A DNA stretch of 64,000 nt from Rhizobium terricola (GTDB taxonomy: Bacteria > Pseudomonadota > Alphaproteobacteria > Rhizobiales > Rhizobiaceae), in contig NZ_JABBGK010000008.1 in the NCBI RefSeq assembly GCF_012927355.1, positions 1-64,000 on the forward strand, in the 5' to 3' direction. Of this stretch, positions 61,254 through 64,000 are shown one piece after another. Numbering within the stretch: the stretch's first letter is position 1; the number at the start of each line of letters is the position of its first letter. The position numbers and the translations under genes are program-made. The notes under the pieces are model-generated. The model saw only the letters and a program-made list of their open reading frames with translations. It was not told where the DNA came from and searched no databases.

Positions 61254-64000
61254 CGTCCCGCCGCCTCGCCAAAGGGGGACTGATCGACCGGTCCCGCACC
61301 ATCTCCTTCACCTTCGACGGCAAGCCGATGCACGGCTTTGAGGGTGACACGCTTGCCTCTGCGCTGCTGGCGAACGGCCGGCAGCTGGTCGGGCGAAGCT
61401 TCAAGTATCACCGGCCGCGCGGCATCCTGACCGCGGGTGCGGCAGAGCCGAACGCCCTGATGACCATCGGTCGCGGCGGTCGAACCGAACCGAACACCCG
61501 CGCCACCATGCAGGAGCTCTATGACGGGCTGGAAGCGAAGAGCCAGAACCGCTGGCCCTCGCTGGAACATGACGTCGGGGCGATCAACGGACTGGTTTCA
61601 CCATTCCTGTCGGCTGGCTTCTACTACAAGACCTTCATGTGGCCGGGCGCGCTTTGGGAAAAGCTCTACGAACCGGTGATCCGCAAGGCGGCCGGCCTCG
61701 GCAGGGCGACCTACGAAGCCGATCCTGATGCCTACGAGAAATGCTGGGCACATTGCGATGTGCTGGTCGTGGGCGCTGGTCTGACCGGCCTTGCCGCGGC
61801 GCTTGCCGCAGGCCGTGCCGGCGCCCGCGTCATCCTGATCGACGAAAATGCCGAGCTCGGCGGTTACCTGCTGACGGACGGAGCGCTGTTCGACGGAAGT
61901 CCCGCTTCCGCCTACGCCCGTGGCTTGATCGGAGAGCTCGACGGCCTTGCGAACGTCCAGCTCCTTCCGCGTACGACGGCCTTCGGCTGGTATGACGGGA
62001 ACGTGTTCGGCGCGGTCGAACGGGTGCAGAAGCACGTCGCGAACCCTGTCCCGAACCGGCCGGTGGAGCGGCTCTGGCGCATTGCAGCGAAGAAGACGAT
62101 CCTCGCGACGGGCGCCGAGGAACGGCCTCTGGTGTTCGGGGGCAACGACATCCCCGGCGTGATGATGGCCGGCGCCATGCGCAGCTACCTAAACCGGTAC
62201 GGTGTTGCCCCGGGCAACAGGACGGCAGTTTTCACCACCAATGACAGCGGCTACGCTCTGGCTGCCGATCTCGAGGCGGCCGGGATCGAGGTCGTCGCCC
62301 TGATCGACAGCCGTCGCGACGCGACGCTGTCCTATTCCGGCAAGGCGCGCCTGGTGCGCGGCGGCTTCGTGTCGGACGTCAACGGCGGGAAATCCGTGAA
62401 GTCTCTTGATCTGTGGCGCGAAGGCCAGACGGAAAAGCTGGAGATCGACAGCCTCGCCATGTCCGGCGGCTTCAGCCCGATCATCCATCTCGCCTGCCAC
62501 CGCGGCGGCAAGCCGCAATGGTCGAATGCCCACTCGGCCTTCCTGGCGCCCGAAGGTCTGAGGGACCTGACGCTCGCCGGCTCGGCGGCCGGTGTCTTCT
62601 GGCTGAGCGCCGCCTTCACCTCCGGCCTCGATGCCGCCAATGCAGCCCTTTCCGAACTCGGCATGCGCACGGTCGCCATCGACCGGCCGACGATCGAAAA
62701 CGATGTGGCCCCGGCACCGGCCAAGCCGCTCTGGTCGATCCCCGGCATCAAGACCAAGGCCTTCGTCGACTACCAGAACGACGTGCACCTGAAGGATCTG
62801 GGCCTCGCCGTCCAGGAGGGCTATGGCCATGTCGAACTTGCCAAGCGCTACACCACGAGCGGCATGGCGACCGATCAGGGCAAGCTCTCAAACGTCAATG
62901 CGATCGGCCTGCTCGCGGAGGCACGACGGATCTCGCCCGCCGACGTCGGCACGACGACCTTTCGCCCGTTATACACCCCGGTCTCCTTCGGCGCCCTGGC
63001 CGGCGCCTCCCACGGCAAGGACTTCCAGCCGGTCCGCAAGTCGCCACTACACGACTGGGCGGCCAAGAACGGTGCAACGTTTGTGGAGACGGGCCTGTGG
63101 TATCGCTCCGCCTGGTTTCCACGCGCCGGTGAGACCGGTTGGCGCGAAAGCGTCGACCGCGAGGTATTGAACGTTCGAACGAATGCCGGGCTCTGCGACG
63201 TCTCGATGCTCGGCAAGATCGAAGTCTGCGGGCCGGACGCGGCCGAATTCCTCAACCGCGTCTACAGCAACGGCTTCCTCAAGCTTCCGGTCGGCAAGGC
63301 CCGTTACGGCCTGATGCTGCGCGAAGACGGCTTCATCTACGACGATGGCACGACCAGCCGGCTCGGCGAAGACCGCTATTTCATGACCACCACCACTGCC
63401 TATGCGGCGGGCGTCATGAACCATCTGGAATTCTGCGCGCAGGCGCTCTGGCCGGAACTCGACGTGCGGCTCGCCTCCGTGACCGACCAGTGGGCACAGA
63501 TGGCGCTTGCCGGACCGAAGTCCCGCGCCATCCTGCAGAAGATCGTCGACGAGGATATTTCCAACGAGACCTTCCCCGCCCTGGCGGCGAAGGAAGTCTC
63601 CCTGTTCGGCGGCCGCCTCAAAGGCCGCCTGTTCCGCATCTCCTTCTCCGGCGAACTCGCCTATGAACTGGCGGTGCCGGCCGACTTCGGCGAGAGTGTC
63701 GCCGACGCCCTGATGGCTGCGGGCAAGGACCATGGCATCTGCGCCTACGGAATCGAGGCCTTGGCGGTGCTGCGCATCGAAAAGGGGCACGTCACGCACA
63801 ACGAGATCAACGGCACCATGGTGCCGGCCGATCTTGGCTTTGGCAAGATGGTCTCGACGGCAAAGCCGGACTTCGTCGGGAAGCACATGCTCGCCCGCGA
63901 AGGCCTGACCGATCCGGCAAGGCCTCAACTGGTCGGTGTTGTCCCGATCGATGCAAGGACGACCTTCAAGACCGGCTCGCACATTCTCGCAAGCAATGCC
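61250..64000 (+). CDS. soxA: Sarcosine oxidase alpha subunit family (SoxA; MgdC-like), cut by window end
   Basis: An open frame of 917 codons from ATG 61250 to the last base of the window; SoxA proteins are near 990 residues, so perhaps 70 are missing. The N-terminal ISFTFDGKPMHGFEGDTLAS is a 2Fe-2S-like fold, VLVVGAGLTGLAAALAAGRAGA the NAD/FAD-binding site, and the C-terminal half is a folate-binding T-protein domain (WYRSAWFPRAG, GKARYGLMLREDGFIYDD, YGIEALAVLRIEKGH). It takes formaldehyde from demethylation onto tetrahydrofolate, linking to PurU. A soxG gene is expected beyond the window. Confidence 0.92.
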   Translation, partial: MTSRRLAKGGLIDRSRTISFTFDGKPMHGFEGDTLASALLANGRQLVGRSFKYHRPRGILTAGAAEPNALMTIGRGGRTEPNTRATMQELYDGLEAKSQNRWPSLEHDVGAINGLVSPFLSAGFYYKTFMWPGALWEKLYEPVIRKAAGLGRATYEADPDAYEKCWAHCDVLVVGAGLTGLAAALAAGRAGARVILIDENAELGGYLLTDGALFDGSPASAYARGLIGELDGLANVQLLPRTTAFGWYDGNVFGAVERVQKHVANPVPNRPVERLWRIAAKKTILATGAEERPLVFGGNDIPGVMMAGAMRSYLNRYGVAPGNRTAVFTTNDSGYALAADLEAAGIEVVALIDSRRDATLSYSGKARLVRGGFVSDVNGGKSVKSLDLWREGQTEKLEIDSLAMSGGFSPIIHLACHRGGKPQWSNAHSAFLAPEGLRDLTLAGSAAGVFWLSAAFTSGLDAANAALSELGMRTVAIDRPTIENDVAPAPAKPLWSIPGIKTKAFVDYQNDVHLKDLGLAVQEGYGHVELAKRYTTSGMATDQGKLSNVNAIGLLAEARRISPADVGTTTFRPLYTPVSFGALAGASHGKDFQPVRKSPLHDWAAKNGATFVETGLWYRSAWFPRAGETGWRESVDREVLNVRTNAGLCDVSMLGKIEVCGPDAAEFLNRVYSNGFLKLPVGKARYGLMLREDGFIYDDGTTSRLGEDRYFMTTTTAYAAGVMNHLEFCAQALWPELDVRLASVTDQWAQMALAGPKSRAILQKIVDEDISNETFPALAAKEVSLFGGRLKGRLFRISFSGELAYELAVPADFGESVADALMAAGKDHGICAYGIEALAVLRIEKGHVTHNEINGTMVPADLGFGKMVSTAKPDFVGKHMLAREGLTDPARPQLVGVVPIDARTTFKTGSHILASNA

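Noticed and set aside
59709-64000. Firm assignment of soxBDA as sarcosine oxidase only
   Set aside because: The same subunits form N-methylglutamate dehydrogenase; sequence inspection alone cannot separate the two, and the glnT/glx context makes the latter at least equally likely.

Overview
The window is GC-rich, densely coded chromosomal or megaplasmid DNA from an alphaproteobacterium, most likely a member of the Rhizobiaceae (Sinorhizobium/Ensifer, Rhizobium or Shinella-like). The grounds are a RIME-type intergenic palindrome pair near 49.9 kb, a glxABCD/glnT/soxBDA arrangement like that of Sinorhizobium, a three-cysteine pentonate dehydratase of the Rhizobium type, and the large number of ABC and TRAP importers paired with GntR, LysR and LuxR regulators. 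No rRNA, tRNA, CRISPR array, insertion sequence or phage gene was seen.

1-16.3 kb is a sugar-acid catabolic region. It holds the 3' end of a fumarylacetoacetate hydrolase (FAH) family gene, a GntR regulator with a 35-bp dyad at its start, an enolase-superfamily acid-sugar dehydratase, a DMT exporter or importer, a TRAP importer (dctQMP) behind a 2-keto-3-deoxy-acid FAH-family enzyme, and an FAD oxidase with its GntR regulator. A divergent trio follows (DenD-like dehydrogenase, beta-hydroxyacid dehydrogenase, IlvD/Edd dehydratase), then a LysR regulator divergent from a HAD hydrolase/class II aldolase pair. 16.3-25.9 kb holds an SDR, a third GntR, a MetC-like PLP lyase, a sugar ABC importer and an AceE-like thiamine enzyme without E2 or E3. 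25.9-35.0 kb holds a LysR regulator divergent from pxpA-bccP-accC-pxpB-pxpC and an RbsABC-like importer. This looks like a split form of a urea-carboxylase-type biotin enzyme.

35.0-46.5 kb is the most unusual part. A LuxR-type regulator with a degenerate receiver domain lies across an AT-rich 684-bp region from two large acidic repeat proteins, a type I secretion ABC protein with a long proline-rich N-terminus, an HlyD adaptor, a small protein with an Rx4H motif, a CelD-like acyltransferase fused to TPRs, and a small helical protein. I read it as a candidate system for secreting and perhaps modifying a surface or matrix protein.

46.5-52.5 kb carries a LuxR regulator divergent from a polyamine-type ABC importer and an SDR. 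52.5-64 kb carries purU, glnT, glxDCB, two regulators, and soxB-soxD-soxA (cut by the window end). Together these match the gene content of the N-methylglutamate pathway for methylamine (gmaS, mgsABC, mgdABC) with PurU disposing of the one-carbon unit. The alternative reading is sarcosine oxidation with a glutamate-synthase-like system.
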